Assembly (NCBI GenBank): GCA_024276575.1
Contig: JAJRWY010000005.1
Span: 1-49,862, forward strand
Reading direction: 5' to 3'
Source: Candidatus Binatota bacterium
GTDB lineage: Bacteria > Desulfobacterota > Binatia > UBA1149 > CAITLU01
DNA: 49,862 bases
The notes below the pieces were generated by a model. It saw only the letters and a list, made by a program, of their open reading frames with translations. It was not told the DNA's origin and did no database searches. Positions 39,383 to 49,145 of the stretch are shown here, one piece after another. Numbering within the stretch: the first letter of the stretch is position 1; every line of letters begins with the position of its first letter. A program made the translations under genes and the position numbers.

Positions 39383-40636
39383 TCACGCGGCCGCCGGCCG
39401 GCTCGAATAAAGCGGGAAACGGGCACACAGGGCTTCCACCTCGCTTCTTATCGAATTCAAAGCTGCTTCATTCTCCACGTCCTCGAGCACCCGCGCGATA
39501 AAAGCGGCGATCGCCTTCATTTCCTCACGGCCCATACCGCGCGATGTCACCGCCGGAGTCCCGAGCCTCAGGCCTGAAGTGACGAAAGGGCTTCGGTGAT
39601 CGAAGGGTACCGTATTGCAGTTGGTAGTAATCCGAGCCTTGTCGAGACTCTGCTGTGCGAGGCGCCCGGTGAGGTCTCCTTCGCGCAGATCGATGAGCAT
39701 CAGATGGTTGTCGGTGCCGCCCGAAATGAGTTTGAAACCGCGTTCCAATAGACCTTCTGCAAGAACGGCGGCGTTGTCGAGTATGGCGCGCTGGTAATCC
39801 GCAAAACCCGGAGCCAAGGCCTCGCGAAACGCCACCGCCTTGGCAGCGATCACATGCATCAGGGGCCCGCCTTGATTTCCCGGAAAAATCGAAGAGTCGA
39901 TTGATTTAGCGTACTCGGCCCGCGAAAGGATCATGCCGCCACGAGGCCCGCGAAGAGTCTTGTGCGTGGTAGTGGTAACGAAATCGCAGTGTGGGACCGG
40001 AGACGGATGCAATCCGGCTACCACCAAGCCCGCAACGTGGGCAATGTCGGCCATCAACAGGGCTCCGACTTGCTTGGCGATATCGGCAAAAGTCTCGAAA
40101 TCCAGCACCCGGGGATAGGCGCTGTGTCCGGCAACGATCATCTTCGGTCTGTGTTTCTTGGCTAGATCGGCGACTTCGTTGAAATCGATACGGTGGTCGC
40201 CTTCGCCGACTCCGTAAGCGACGATATCGAAAAAGCGACCCGAGAAGTTGACCGGACTGCCGTGAGTGAGATGGCCGCCGTGTGACAGGTTCATCGCCAG
40301 GACCGTGTCCCCAGGCTTCAGTTGGGAGAAGTACACCGCCATATTCGCCTGCGAACCCGAATGTGGTTGCACGTTGACATGATCGGCGCCGAAGAGCTGT
40401 TTGGCCCTTTCTATGGCCAATCGCTCGACATCGTCGACACATTCACAGCCGCCGTAGTAGCGCCGTCCGGGGTATCCTTCAGCGTACTTGTTGGTCAGGA
40501 CCGACCCCGCAGCCTCGAGAACAGCCTCGCTCACGATGTTCTCGGAGGCGATCAATTCAAGGTTGCGCTCCTGCCGTTCCCGCTCCCGGGCGATGGCGTC
40601 AAATATCTCAGGATCCGCTGTTTGGAGAAAACTCAC
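39383..40636 (-). CDS. glyA: Serine hydroxymethyltransferase
   Basis: [51 protein letters not shown].., [18 protein letters not shown]. Confidence 0.98.
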   Translation of the reverse strand: MSFLQTADPEIFDAIARERERQERNLELIASENIVSEAVLEAAGSVLTNKYAEGYPGRRYYGGCECVDDVERLAIERAKQLFGADHVNVQPHSGSQANMAVYFSQLKPGDTVLAMNLSHGGHLTHGSPVNFSGRFFDIVAYGVGEGDHRIDFNEVADLAKKHRPKMIVAGHSAYPRVLDFETFADIAKQVGALLMADIAHVAGLVVAGLHPSPVPHCDFVTTTTHKTLRGPRGGMILSRAEYAKSIDSSIFPGNQGGPLMHVIAAKAVAFREALAPGFADYQRAILDNAAVLAEGLLERGFKLISGGTDNHLMLIDLREGDLTGRLAQQSLDKARITTNCNTVPFDHRSPFVTSGLRLGTPAVTSRGMGREEMKAIAAFIARVLEDVENEAALNSIRSEVEALCARFPLYSSRPAAA

Positions 40637-40733
40637 AGACTCGATTCCTCTGTCCGGCTACCGGCGTGCGGCGCCCGACTCCATGGCCGCAGCCGCCATA
40701 CGGCCGCATTCCAGCCCCCGGCCCCAACCCCAG

Positions 40734-41186
40734 TTAAGCTTCAGGGCCCTTACTCGGGGCCGCCTCCAAGGCGTGAATCTTATCGATCCGCCGATGATGG
40801 CGTCCGCCTTCGAATTCGGCCGCAACCCAGGCTTTGACGATATCTTTGATCAGGCGCTCGCCGAGCACCCCACCGCCGAGCACCAGCACATTCGCATCGT
40901 TGTGCTCTCTGGACATCCTCGCACCGGTCACATCGTGAACCAAGGCTGCGCGGATACCGTCGATCTTATTCGCGGCGATGCTCATACCGATTCCGGTGCC
41001 GCACAGCAGCACTCCACGGTCGACATCTCCGCCGGCAACCGCTTTCGCAACGACCTCAGCATAGTCGGGATAATCCACTGAATCCTCGCTATCAGGACCG
41101 GCATCTTCAACATCCCAACCCAGCGCCGTAAACTCGGCAACGACTAGCGCTTTGGCGGCGAGAGCCGCATGGTCGCTGCCAACCAT
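40734..41186 (-). CDS. rpiB: Ribose-5-phosphate isomerase B
   Basis: MVGSDHAALAAKALVVAEFTALGWDVEDAGPDSEDSVDYPDYAEVVAKAVAGGDVDRGVLLCGTGIGMSIAANKIDGIRAALVHD. Confidence 0.94.
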   Translation of the reverse strand: MVGSDHAALAAKALVVAEFTALGWDVEDAGPDSEDSVDYPDYAEVVAKAVAGGDVDRGVLLCGTGIGMSIAANKIDGIRAALVHDVTGARMSREHNDANVLVLGGGVLGERLIKDIVKAWVAAEFEGGRHHRRIDKIHALEAAPSKGPEA

Positions 41187-41220
41187 CACTCTGCGCGGCG
41201 CCGCGGCCTCGGCCGTAGTG

Positions 41221-41454
41221 TTACTGCTGCCGGTTGTCGATGTAGTCGACAATGTCTTGGACGGTGCGGATTTTCTCCGCCTCTTCATCAGAGATTTCTA
41301 GGCCGTACTCTTCTTCCAGAGCCATGATCAACTGAACGATATCGAGGGAGTCGGCACCGAGATCCTCGAGAAATGACGATTCCGGCGTCACCTGAGATCT
41401 ATCCAAGGTAAGCTGGTCACATACGATTTCCACAACGCGTTCCACTGCCGACAT
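41221..41454 (-). CDS. acpP: Acyl carrier protein
   Basis: [46 protein letters not shown]. Confidence 0.96.
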   Translation of the reverse strand: MSAVERVVEIVCDQLTLDRSQVTPESSFLEDLGADSLDIVQLIMALEEEYGLEISDEEAEKIRTVQDIVDYIDNRQQ

Positions 41455-41490
41455 CGAAAAACCTCCCTGATGCTCCGGTCCGAGCGGGCA

Positions 41491-42243
41491 CTACATATAC
41501 ATGCCTCCGTTGACATGCAAAACTGCGCCGGTGACGTAGGACGACGCTTCATCACAGAGGAACTGCACCGCCCACGCCACGTCTTCAACACTGCCCAAGC
41601 GGCCGACCGCAGTCGCTTTGAGCACTTCCCCCCGCTGAGCCTCGCTCATGGCCGCGGTCATATCGGTTTCAATGAAGCCAGGACTCACGCAATTTATCGT
41701 AATCCCACGGCTTCCAACCTCTCGGGCTAGGGACCGCGTAAAGCCCTCCAATCCGGCCTTCGCGGCGCAATACAAGCTCTGCCCCGCATTGCCCATCGAG
41801 GCGACGACGCTACCGATGTTCACGATCCTGCCATAGCGTGCTCTGAGCATATACGGCAGGGCCGAACGAGAACACGATATCGCCGACTCCAGGTTCAACG
41901 CCAGGGCCTCGCGAACCCGCTTAGCCGAAGCGCGCAACAACAGGGCATCAGCCGAGCCCCCGGCACAGTTCACCAGAATGTCTAGGCGCCCGCGACAGAA
42001 ATCCTCCTGTTTGAAGAATTCATCGATCTGGTTTGGTTCGGTGAGATCGATTCGAACCGGAAACAGATTGCCGCCGAACTCCCCGAGTCCATCTTTCAAG
42101 GCTGAGAAACGGGTGTCTGCACTGCGGTAGACGCAGTAAACCTTAGCCCCCTGCCTCGCCAGCGTGGCCGCAATGGCAGCCCCGATGCCCCGCGAAGCCC
42201 CGGTCACCACGGCCACGCGGTCACGATAGCGCCCGCCGGTCAT
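41491..42243 (-). CDS. fabG: 3-oxoacyl-ACP reductase FabG-type SDR
   Basis: VAVVTGASRGIGAAIAATLARQG.., YxxxK in SLYCAAKAGLEGFTRSLAREV, adjacent to acpP. Confidence 0.92.
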   Translation of the reverse strand: MTGGRYRDRVAVVTGASRGIGAAIAATLARQGAKVYCVYRSADTRFSALKDGLGEFGGNLFPVRIDLTEPNQIDEFFKQEDFCRGRLDILVNCAGGSADALLLRASAKRVREALALNLESAISCSRSALPYMLRARYGRIVNIGSVVASMGNAGQSLYCAAKAGLEGFTRSLAREVGSRGITINCVSPGFIETDMTAAMSEAQRGEVLKATAVGRLGSVEDVAWAVQFLCDEASSYVTGAVLHVNGGMYM

Positions 42244-42252
42244 GATCGGGAC

Positions 42253-42435
42253 CTAGTCCTCTACGGTAGAGACGACTTCCCTGCCGCGATAATGACCGCA
42301 GGCCGGGCAGGCTCGGTGCGGGACCATCGATTCTCCGCAATTTGGGCATGCCACGTAAGTCGGTGGCGACAGAAAATCGTGTGCACGGCGCGACCGTTTT
42401 TTCGACTTCGACGTTCTTCTCTTGGGAACTGCCAT
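42253..42435 (-). CDS. rpmF: 50S ribosomal protein L32
   Basis: [55 protein letters not shown]. Confidence 0.97.
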   Translation of the reverse strand: MAVPKRRTSKSKKRSRRAHDFLSPPTYVACPNCGESMVPHRACPACGHYRGREVVSTVED

Positions 42436-42592
42436 CTACTTATAACTCCATTCGAAATACGTTGGGCGCTCCACAGCAAATAAGCTCGCCACTACCGCGC
42501 ATAGCAACTCTGAGGGCAACTCCGAGGCCGGCAGAAGACCCTTCCAAATTTCCGTACTCACACGACGCGAGGATCACAAACCGGCCCTGGAG

Positions 42593-43099
42593 CTACGCGG
42601 GCGAAGCCCCGCAATCGCAAAGTTCGCGATTGAGATTTGCCCCGCAACGCTGACACAAGCCTCGGCACTCGGGACTGCACAGCATCACGCTTCGCAAGCC
42701 CAACATGGCCTCGTCGCAGACCAGCGGCATCAAGTCCAGCTCTTCGCCCGCATAGTGATCGACACCGACATCGTCCTTCTGCCCCACAGAGCCTTCCTTG
42801 GCGATCACATAGCTAAATTTGCGCTCGAGATCCCAGTAAAACTCGTCAAGACAGCGCGAGCACTCACAACGCATCTTGCAGCCAAGAGCGCCGGTGAATA
42901 TTACGTCGTCGCCACTGCGGTAGATTTCGCCGCTTACACGCAGGTCAGCGCCGAAATGCTGGCCGCTGGAGTGTGATCCGCTAGCCAGAAGCGCGTCCAT
43001 CTCGCTAGCGGATCGGCTGAACTCGACCAGCCTTACTTCGTCGGAAAGGTCCGCTACCCTGAGCTTCACCGCTTCTCTCCAGCCCCGAGCCGGAGCCAC
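42593..43099 (-). CDS. DUF177 (YceD) family protein
   Basis: CECSRCLDEFYWDLERKFSYV..DLMPLVCDEAMLGLRSVMLCSPECRGLCQRCGANLNRELCDC, upstream of rpmF. Confidence 0.92.
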   Translation of the reverse strand: MAPARGWREAVKLRVADLSDEVRLVEFSRSASEMDALLASGSHSSGQHFGADLRVSGEIYRSGDDVIFTGALGCKMRCECSRCLDEFYWDLERKFSYVIAKEGSVGQKDDVGVDHYAGEELDLMPLVCDEAMLGLRSVMLCSPECRGLCQRCGANLNRELCDCGASPA

Positions 43100-43158
43100 A
43101 ATCGAAAAATGCTACACGCAACCGATTTACAAGGCAAAAAAGGCGTGCCTGGCTAAAT

Positions 43159-44163
43159 CTAATCTCTAGCCTTGGCCAAGCGTCTCACCATCTTGAATAA
43201 ATCCGGCAATTTGGCCAGCAGCACCGCATAGCGGCGCCAAACCCCTATATCGACGGCAGGAGTCCCCGAATACGCTTTTCCACCCTCGAGATCTCCCATC
43301 ACGCCACATTGCGCCGCCAACTGGGCGTCATCACCAACCCGCAAATGTCCGCCGATGCCCACCTGACCACCCACCATAACCCGTGCTCCTAGCCTAGTGC
43401 TTCCCGCCAGCCCGGTCTGAGCCGCTATCATGCTGTTGGAACCGATGCGACATCCATGCGCAATCATCACCAGATTGTCGATCTTGACACCCGGCTCCAA
43501 GCGCGTAGCCCCTGCCGCCGCACGATCCACGGTGCTGTTGGCTCCCAGTTCCACGCCATCGCCGAGCGACACCGTCCCAATCTGCGGAATCGGCAGCGGC
43601 GCCCTATCGCCCATCGGCAAAAACCCGAAACCGTCTCCGCCCACAACCGCCCCGGGCTGCAGCACCACGCCGTCACCAAGTTCGACGAGTTCACGAAGTA
43701 CCGCCCCGGCATGCAATACACAGCGCCGCCCCAATACGGCTCCGGGGTATATCACCACATGCGGATGGATTACGCTTCCCGCTCCGATTCTCGCGCCCGC
43801 CCCAACCACCGCATAAGGGCCAATATGACAACCCTCACCAATCTCCGCCGAATCGTCGACGGCTGCGCGTTCGTCCACGCCGGAAACGGGCTGCGGCCGG
43901 CGGTCAAAAATAGTGAGGACTCGGACGAAAGCCGCATACGGATTATCGACCCGTAGGCAATTTTTCGAACCTGCGTCTTGGCCCGGACCCAAGATTACGG
44001 CCGCCGCTCGCGAAGATTCGAGTAGCGGCTTGTACTTGGGGTTGGCGAGAAAGCTCAGATCTCCCTCCCCCGCTTCTTCGAGCGGCGCGACCGAGGATAT
44101 TTCGACTTCCCCATCGCCTTCTAGGCGTGCTCCCAATTCCTCAGCGAGTTCACTCAGGCGCAT
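43159..44163 (-). CDS. lpxD: UDP-3-O-(3-hydroxyacyl)glucosamine N-acyltransferase
   Basis: [46 protein letters not shown].. and hexapeptide repeats; start at MRLSEL. Confidence 0.95.
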   Translation of the reverse strand: MRLSELAEELGARLEGDGEVEISSVAPLEEAGEGDLSFLANPKYKPLLESSRAAAVILGPGQDAGSKNCLRVDNPYAAFVRVLTIFDRRPQPVSGVDERAAVDDSAEIGEGCHIGPYAVVGAGARIGAGSVIHPHVVIYPGAVLGRRCVLHAGAVLRELVELGDGVVLQPGAVVGGDGFGFLPMGDRAPLPIPQIGTVSLGDGVELGANSTVDRAAAGATRLEPGVKIDNLVMIAHGCRIGSNSMIAAQTGLAGSTRLGARVMVGGQVGIGGHLRVGDDAQLAAQCGVMGDLEGGKAYSGTPAVDIGVWRRYAVLLAKLPDLFKMVRRLAKARD

Positions 44164-44379
44164 GCCAGCCGGTTTAGCGCAGTGCACGCTGATCGACAAG
44201 CTGATCGACGAACCCGAGGGCTGCGACAATTGCGTTTCTGGGCCCCCCTGCTAACTATCGCGTTTCCGAACCGCCTACGCGCCGAAACACCCTACACGCC
44301 CATAGCGCCAAAAGGGCCTGGAGCGACCAAAGAATCCGGAGCGGCCGCAGCGGTAGCAACGACAAGCAGGACGGCTCCA

Positions 44380-44757
44380 ATGATCGACATAGATTTCAAG
44401 AAGCAAAACGGGCTGGCTACGGCAGTGGTCCAAGACGCTAGCGACGGCACGGTGCTAATGGTCGCTTACATGAACGAGGAGGCCTGGAAGCACACGCTCG
44501 CGACCGGCACTGCCACGTTCTGGAGTCGATCTCGAAAACAACTGTGGATAAAAGGCGAATCGTCAGGCAATACACAGGAAGTCAAAGAAGTCTACGTCGA
44601 CTGCGACAACGACACGATACTGCTGAAAGTCGTTCAGCACGGAGGGGCAGCCTGCCACGAAGGCTACCGTTCCTGTTTTTTTCGCCGGGTTGACGGTGAC
44701 TCCGTTTCCACGGTGGGAGAACGCCTGTTCGACCCGGCGGAGGTATACAAGAAGTGA
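44380..44757 (+). CDS. hisI: Phosphoribosyl-AMP cyclohydrolase
   Basis: [78 protein letters not shown]. Confidence 0.96.
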   Translation: MIDIDFKKQNGLATAVVQDASDGTVLMVAYMNEEAWKHTLATGTATFWSRSRKQLWIKGESSGNTQEVKEVYVDCDNDTILLKVVQHGGAACHEGYRSCFFRRVDGDSVSTVGERLFDPAEVYKK

Positions 44758-45626
44758 ACCCACTAAAACTCGGTTTGCCCAAAGGCAGCCTTGAAAAAAC
44801 CACCGTAGAGTTGATGCGCAAGTCGGGGTGGCGGGTCAGCAGCAGTTCGCGCAGTTACTTCCCCTCTATCGACGATCCGGAGATCAGTTGCTCGCTGGTG
44901 CGTGCCCAAGAGATGTCGCGCTATGTGGAACTCGGAAGCCTTGACTGCGGGATCACCGGCAAAGACTGGACCGCCGAGAACGGGTCGGATGTCGAAGTAA
45001 TCTGCGACTTAGTATATTCCAAGGCGTCTTTCAGGCCCACGCGATGGGTACTCGCAGTCCCCAACGAATCACCGTTTAATTCTTCCGCGGATCTTGGCGG
45101 CAAACGGATTTCCACAGAACTGGTGGGCTTTACCAAACGTTACTTCGCGGAACGCAATATCGAGGTGACGGTCGAGTTTTCATGGGGTGCCACAGAGGCA
45201 AAGGTAGCGGCCGGACTCTGCGATGCGATCGTCGAAGTCACCGAAACCGGAAGCACGCTCAAAGCCAACGGTCTGAAGATCATCGAAGACTTGATGGAGT
45301 CCAACCCGCAGCTGATCGCCAACCGGCAAGCTCTCGAGCATGTGGACAGCCGCAAGAAGATCGAGCAAGTTGCCCTACTGCTGCAAAGCGCACTGCAGGC
45401 TGAAGCGCAAGTAGGACTGAAGATGAACGTCCCCCAGGACAAACTCTCTGAGATAATCGCCCTACTGCCGAGCATAACCGCTCCCACCGTTGCCAACCTG
45501 TATCAAAAGGATTGGGTTTCCGTTGAAACCGTGATCTCCGAAGCTACCGTCCGGGATCTTGCTCCCCGCCTAGTAGCCGCGGGTGCTAAAGGAATCGTCG
45601 AATATCCGCTCAATAAAGTCATCTGA
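44754..45626 (+). CDS. hisG: ATP phosphoribosyltransferase (long form)
   Basis: [69 protein letters not shown] start. Confidence 0.95.
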   Translation: MNPLKLGLPKGSLEKTTVELMRKSGWRVSSSSRSYFPSIDDPEISCSLVRAQEMSRYVELGSLDCGITGKDWTAENGSDVEVICDLVYSKASFRPTRWVLAVPNESPFNSSADLGGKRISTELVGFTKRYFAERNIEVTVEFSWGATEAKVAAGLCDAIVEVTETGSTLKANGLKIIEDLMESNPQLIANRQALEHVDSRKKIEQVALLLQSALQAEAQVGLKMNVPQDKLSEIIALLPSITAPTVANLYQKDWVSVETVISEATVRDLAPRLVAAGAKGIVEYPLNKVI

Positions 45627-45695
45627 CCGAAACGAAACGACTGTATTATGTAGTCGCTGTAGTTGAGAGCCGTAGTGGGGGCTGCCATCCCAGAC

Positions 45696-45730
45696 ACGGT
45701 AGCGCGGGGACCATCGCGCGACACCGTTTT
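45696..45730 (+). terminator. Terminator-like stem-loop after hisG
   Basis: ACGGT-AGCGCG-gggaccat-CGCGC-gac-ACCGT followed by TTTT; imperfect stem, short T-run. Confidence 0.35.
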
Positions 45731-45741
45731 GGGAGGTAGGC

Positions 45742-47061
45742 ATGAACACATCTTTTTCCACCATCGTCCAAGGCTTCGAGATTCTCCTGATACAGAGGCC
45801 GGCGACACAGCCGTTGGCCACAGTGCTGTTGGCCACAGTGCTATTGGTTACAGTGCTGTTGGTTACACTGTGCGGTACGCCGGTAGCAGCGCAGGAGGCA
45901 TCAATTGACGCGAAGGTCTTGCGCTGCTCGAAGGTCTTGAACGAAAGTAACGCGCGCCTGATTCGCACCGACCTTCGCGCCCTGGGAAGATGTGGATTGG
46001 CTCTGCTCGACAGTGCTTCAAACCGCAGTGCGGCAGTCGCATGCAAGGGACTACACACTTACCGAGACGGGCTCGATCGCCTCGATCGACGGGTGCGCAA
46101 GCGGGTTCGGCGCGCTTGTGGCCCTTCCCTACCCCGCATCCTCCCCGATCCCTGTAGCACCCTGAAAGGACAACTCGGAGACTTGGCCGACGCGCCAGTC
46201 TGTGCGACAACCCGTGCCCACTGCTGGGCCGCCGAGATCTTCATTTCTAGCATGGGTGATATGCGCAGCTTGCTTCAAGCCGAAGACCCGCAGAACTGGG
46301 ACTTCGAGTTCGGAGAGATCCAGGGCAATAGCTTTGCCGCATGCCGGATCCCGGCTTGGGGCACTACGACTTCATCGACGACGACCACCACCACTTCCAC
46401 GACGTCTACCACTACAAGCAGCACTTCCACCACTACGGAGATCACTACAGGCGGTGGCGCCTCGACGACCACCACAACACTCGACGGCCCCGGCAAGAGC
46501 AGCACGACAAGCAGCAGCACGACGACGACCGTGGCCGGTGCAACCACGACGTCAACCTTGAACACCGGGGGTGCGCCCTTGCGCATAACCGAGTTTCTGG
46601 CAGATCCCTCGGCACAGGCGGATTCAGCGGGTGAGTTTTTCGAAATCACCAACGTCTCACAACGAGCAGTGCTCCTATCCGGCCTACAAGTACGCGACGG
46701 CGGCTCCGATGCTTTCACGGTGTCAGACGCCCTGCAGATCGAAGCAGGTGCTTACATGGTATTCGGCCGCTCGGCGAGCGCGGCCGGAGGTTTAGTGGAC
46801 TACGTCTACGGACGGGCGATGACACTTGCCAACAGCGCCGACGAGATAGTCTTGATTCTCGATGGTGTCGAAATCGACCGGGTTGAATACGGGCCGGGCT
46901 GGCCATTGAAGGCGGGACGCTCTACGCAACTGGATCCCAGCGATCTAAGCGAAACCAAGCCTGTACCCAAGAGGCGTTGGTGTCTATCGGAGTTCGTCAT
47001 GGCCGACGGCGATTTAGCCACGCCGAAACACGCCAACCACGCTTGCCCCGCAGCACCTTGA
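45742..47061 (+). CDS. Secreted Cys-containing helical domain, Thr/Ser linker and lamin-tail-like (LTD) domain protein
   Basis: Signal peptide ending GTPVAAQE; linker TTTSSTTTTTTSTTSTTTSSTSTTTEITT; C-terminal LRITEFLADPSAQADSAGEFFEITNVSQRAVLLSGLQVRDGG..IVLILDGVEIDRVEYG. Confidence 0.82.
   Translation: MNTSFSTIVQGFEILLIQRPATQPLATVLLATVLLVTVLLVTLCGTPVAAQEASIDAKVLRCSKVLNESNARLIRTDLRALGRCGLALLDSASNRSAAVACKGLHTYRDGLDRLDRRVRKRVRRACGPSLPRILPDPCSTLKGQLGDLADAPVCATTRAHCWAAEIFISSMGDMRSLLQAEDPQNWDFEFGEIQGNSFAACRIPAWGTTTSSTTTTTTSTTSTTTSSTSTTTEITTGGGASTTTTTLDGPGKSSTTSSSTTTTVAGATTTSTLNTGGAPLRITEFLADPSAQADSAGEFFEITNVSQRAVLLSGLQVRDGGSDAFTVSDALQIEAGAYMVFGRSASAAGGLVDYVYGRAMTLANSADEIVLILDGVEIDRVEYGPGWPLKAGRSTQLDPSDLSETKPVPKRRWCLSEFVMADGDLATPKHANHACPAAP
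45814..45873 (+). repeat. Four 15-bp in-frame tandem repeats in the signal peptide
   Basis: ttggccacagtgctg / ttggccacagtgcta / ttggttacagtgctg / ttggttacactgtgc, encoding LATVL LATVL LVTVL LVTLC. Confidence 0.9.
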
Positions 47062-47114
47062 CGACACCGGCTTCATAGACGCAGGCAGTACTGCCGTTGC
47101 GGGACGCGGCAGCA

Positions 47115-47582
47115 CTATGCTTCGACAGTTCCAATACTCAAGGTGGCAAGGAATTGCGGCTTCTCGGCGGCGGTCATCACGTAGATACCATCCCAGCCGC
47201 ACACGTCCTCACAAAGCTTACAGCCCGTACATTTCTTCTCCGCAACTTCCACCAAGCCAAAGTATAGCGGCCCGGTACCGGCATGAGAGGGCGTGATCGC
47301 ATCAAAAGGGCAAACGTCGACACATACGCCGCATCCGTTACAATCGTCGCTATCGACCACCGCAATCGGCCGCTGAAGTTTCTTCTGAACAGAAGTGAGA
47401 TTGCCGAAGGTGTCCAGAATCGCATCGTCCGGACATATCACTCCGCAAGCGCCGCAGTCGATACACGAAGCGGCTTCGATGTAGAATACTTCGTTCTTTA
47501 GACCGCTGATAGCGCGCGTCGGGCAGCGTTGCTCACAGGCCGTACAGCCGGTGCAATTCTCGGCGATTATCTTAAAAGGCAT
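47115..47582 (-). CDS. 4Fe-4S polyferredoxin-type protein with four Cys motifs
   Basis: CTGCTACEQRCP, CIDCGACGVICP, CNGCGVCVDVCP, CTGCKLCEDVCGW in 155 aa. Confidence 0.92.
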   Translation of the reverse strand: MPFKIIAENCTGCTACEQRCPTRAISGLKNEVFYIEAASCIDCGACGVICPDDAILDTFGNLTSVQKKLQRPIAVVDSDDCNGCGVCVDVCPFDAITPSHAGTGPLYFGLVEVAEKKCTGCKLCEDVCGWDGIYVMTAAEKPQFLATLSIGTVEA

Positions 47583-47667
47583 AGGCCATTTTCACTCGAC
47601 ACGACTAGCCCGCACGAAGCAAAGGGGTGATGGGAACCGGCAGCAACGTAGACACCCGTAGGACTGT

Positions 47668-47847
47668 TCAAGGTTTCCGCATATCGGAAAGGATCTCATC
47701 TCGACGGCCCTCGGCAATCAACTTATCGTTGTGCCTGGCTTGCCGGAACGCAATCCAGGTACTGAGGAGAACCAGCGCCAACGCACCCGCGACAGGCATA
47801 TTATCGGGTTTGCTGATGATGGCGACGAAGCTCTCCCAAGCCGTCAT
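47668..47847 (-). CDS. Small single-TM membrane protein (about 59 aa)
   Basis: MTAWESFVAIISKPDNMPVAGALALVLLSTWIAFRQARHNDKLIAEGRRDEILSDMRKP: TM segment then charged tail. The long ORF to 48432 reads through the VNTR and antisense of the epimerase, so only the 3' part is credible; start uncertain (GTG upstream possible). Confidence 0.6.
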   Translation of the reverse strand: MTAWESFVAIISKPDNMPVAGALALVLLSTWIAFRQARHNDKLIAEGRRDEILSDMRKP

Positions 47848-47998
47848 CTGATGCGTGGCGGCCACCACAGTTATCAACGAAATCGACAGAACTATCTTCG
47901 CCTCCTGTATTCCCTCCGGGAACGCGCTGCCCACTATCCTAGACCCCTGGCTACTGGCAACGCTCCGGCAGCAAAGTCCACGAAAACCAAACCGCGTC

Positions 47999-48102
47999 CG
48001 GTCTCGCGGTCTCGCGGTCTCGCGGTCTCGCGGTCTCGCGGTCTCGCGGTCTCGCGGTCTCGCGGTCTCGCGGTCTCGCGGTCTCGCGGTCTCGCGGTCT
48101 CG
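47999..48102. repeat. 13 exact tandem copies of an 8-bp unit CGGTCTCG
   Basis: Directly read: (CGGTCTCG)x13 = 104 bp between the epimerase and the small membrane protein gene. Confidence 0.97.
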
Positions 48103-48130
48103 AAAACGGTAGGGATGCAACCGCGGCAAG

Positions 48131-49069
48131 TCAACCCATGGAATGCTTAGTACAAAACTTTTCCCAGGTGCGTGCCAAGCCTTCGGAAAAAGGGACCAGC
48201 ACTTCGTAGCCAAGCGACTTCCTGGCGGCGTCGATCCCGGCAAGGCTCTTGCGGATATCACCAGGGCGGCTCTCCGAGTGCTTTCGCTCCAGCCCCCGTC
48301 CGAGCGCACGCTCCAGTGCTTCGACAATGTCGAGAAGAGAGTAGCTCTCACCGCAGGCACAGTTGAACACCTGTCCGGAAACCCCGGGAGCGTCGGCAGC
48401 CAATAGGTTGGCGCTGACCACATTGTCCACATAGGTAAAATCCCGCGACTGCTGACCGTCTCCGTGGATCTCGAGCGCTTCGCCGCTGATCGCCCAATGC
48501 ATGAATTTGGGAATGACCGCCGCGTAGGCGGCGTCCGGCCTTTGCTTCGGACCGAACACGTTAAAGTAGCGCAGGCAAACCGTCTCCATATCGTAGATCT
48601 GGGAAAATACGCGGGTATAGCTTTCCGCCGCCATCTTACTCACTGCGTATGGCGAAACCGGCGCGTACGGCAACGCTTCTGTCTTGGGCGTCACCGGCGT
48701 ATTGCCGTAAACCGACGAGGAAGATGAAAACACCAACCTCCTGGCTCCAGCTTTGCGCGCAGCCACCAGCACGTTGACCGTGCCCGCAACGTTGACCGCA
48801 TTGGTGGCCGCCGGATCCGCGATCGACCGTGGAACCGAACCCAAAGCCGCTAGGTGAAAAACCACCTCGACGCCCGCAACCGCACGCTCAACCGCAGCGG
48901 GATCACGAATATCGCCGTGCAGGAAATCGACGTCATCGCCGAAGTCTTCAAGGTTGGAAGCCAAACCGTTGGAAAGGTCGTCCAAAACTCGCACTCGGTG
49001 CCCACGCCGCAGTAGTTCCCCAACTATGTTAGAACCTATGAAACCCGCCCCACCGGTCACCAGATACAC
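48131..49069 (-). CDS. NAD-dependent epimerase/dehydratase (UDP-sugar 4-epimerase-like SDR)
   Basis: YLVTGGAGFIGSNIVGELLRRGHRVRVLDDLSNG.., FSSSSSVYGNTPVTPKTEALPYAPVSPYAVSKMAAE (YxxxK). Confidence 0.94.
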   Translation of the reverse strand: MYLVTGGAGFIGSNIVGELLRRGHRVRVLDDLSNGLASNLEDFGDDVDFLHGDIRDPAAVERAVAGVEVVFHLAALGSVPRSIADPAATNAVNVAGTVNVLVAARKAGARRLVFSSSSSVYGNTPVTPKTEALPYAPVSPYAVSKMAAESYTRVFSQIYDMETVCLRYFNVFGPKQRPDAAYAAVIPKFMHWAISGEALEIHGDGQQSRDFTYVDNVVSANLLAADAPGVSGQVFNCACGESYSLLDIVEALERALGRGLERKHSESRPGDIRKSLAGIDAARKSLGYEVLVPFSEGLARTWEKFCTKHSMG

Positions 49070-49145
49070 TTATTCGATCTCCTCTCGATCAAGCCCGGTG
49101 CCTCGACATTATCGACACCGAATCCTCTTCGCCGTTCGGGTAGCT

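Noticed and set aside
47999-48102. CRISPR-like array
   Set aside because: Units are 8 bp, contiguous and without spacers; it is a simple VNTR.
47668-48432. 254-aa ORF through the VNTR
   Set aside because: N-terminal part is antisense/alternate frame of the epimerase and the middle is the frame-invariant octapeptide repeat; only the last ~59-90 aa look like a protein.
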